Positions 63,764 to 64,000 of a DNA stretch of 64,000 bases are shown here, one piece after another (position 1 is the stretch's first letter; each line of letters begins with the position of its first letter). The DNA lies in NCBI RefSeq assembly GCF_014673215.1, contig NZ_JACWMS010000002.1, positions 558,001 to 622,000 of the forward strand. Direction: 5' to 3'. This DNA comes from Gordonia hankookensis. Lineage in GTDB: Bacteria > Actinomycetota > Actinomycetes > Mycobacteriales > Mycobacteriaceae. The position numbers and the translations under genes were made by a program. The notes under the pieces are model-generated. The model was given only the letters and a program-made list of their open reading frames with translations, was not told where the DNA came from and did not search any database.

Positions 63764-64000
63764 TCAGCGCACCTCGGAGGTGTTCTCGTCGGCCGTGGCA
63801 TCAGCGGCCGTGGCATCAGCGGCCGGGGCATCGGCGGCATGCTTGGGCGCATGCGGCTCCGATGCCGCCGGCTCGTCGAGGTTCTTCATGACCTCGAAGA
63901 CGTCGTCGGCCGACGGGCGCGCCAACTCGCGCACGATCAACCCGTCGGCGAGGAACACCACCCGGTCGGCGTAGGAGGCGGCGCGCGGATCGTGCGTCAC
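63764..64000 (-). CDS. ABC transporter ATPase, C-terminal end (runs off right edge)
   Basis: The visible 78 residues start inside the H-loop (VTHDPRAASYADRVVFLADG), the end of a LolD/MacB-type ATP-binding domain. They then run into an Ala/Asp-rich tail (APAADATAADATADENTSEV) made by 12-bp tandem repeats near 63798-63835. It is the partner of the FtsX-type permease downstream. Walker A and signature motifs lie outside the window. Confidence 0.88.
   Translation of the reverse strand: MTHDPRAASYADRVVFLADGLIVRELARPSADDVFEVMKNLDEPAASEPHAPKHAADAPAADATAADATADENTSEVR

Overview
The window looks like chromosomal DNA of a high-GC mycolate-containing actinobacterium (order Mycobacteriales, probably Gordonia or a close relative; the genus is inferred). 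Evidence: GC-rich codons, many GTG starts, frequent leaderless promoters (TAnnnT about 6 bases before the start codon), ergothioneine genes, and an arabinogalactan/lipoglycan/mycolate cluster whose order and orientation match the M. tuberculosis Rv0224c-Rv0244c neighbourhood. No rRNA, tRNA, CRISPR array, insertion sequence or integrase was seen.

Layout. 0-0.5 kb: start of a probable siderophore-interacting protein behind an IdeR/DtxR-type box, and a small GNAT protein. 0.76-3.4 kb: TPP riboswitch and thiC-thiD. 3.4-9.2 kb: oppBCDA-type peptide ABC importer with a fused double ATPase. 9.3-13 kb: HAD phosphatase, SHOCT protein, egtB-egtD. 13.2-21 kb: a Clp-N/HTH protein with a double operator on its promoter, then proline/glycine-rich membrane proteins, HdeD-like and thioesterase genes, a DUF4185 glycosidase candidate, and a DUF305/DUF6153 pair. 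21-25.2 kb: PAP2 enzyme, endonuclease IV, and a divergent TetR/EamA exporter pair.

25.3-34.9 kb: lipid genes fadE5, fadA2, fabG4 and htdX, with a nitroreductase/HxlR pair, an SDR and a VanW protein inserted. 35.0-39.9 kb: DedA, then an accessory block that breaks the synteny: an EspC-like type VII substrate, a frameshifted effector-like protein ending in a glycine zipper, two tiny single-span membrane proteins, an LpqN-like protein, and an HNH/DUF222 gene under an SOS box. 39.9-56.3 kb: Rv0238-type TetR, lpqI, usp, DUF2613, aftD, tmaT-like acyltransferase, lmcA (DUF3068), a flippase, a CitE-like lyase, a GT-C-like membrane protein, a GT4 enzyme, a TetR and an Rv0224c-type methyltransferase. 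56.4-64 kb: fadD, tetR-mmpS-like pair divergent from an MFS exporter, and an FtsX-type ABC permease with the end of its ATPase.

The two most interesting signals are (1) the type VII effector/immunity-like block at 35.6-38.1 kb and (2) three near-identical 16-bp TTAC-N6-GTAA palindromes, at the fadE5 promoter, between fadA2 and fabG4, and upstream of the Rv0238-type tetR. They suggest one local lipid regulon.
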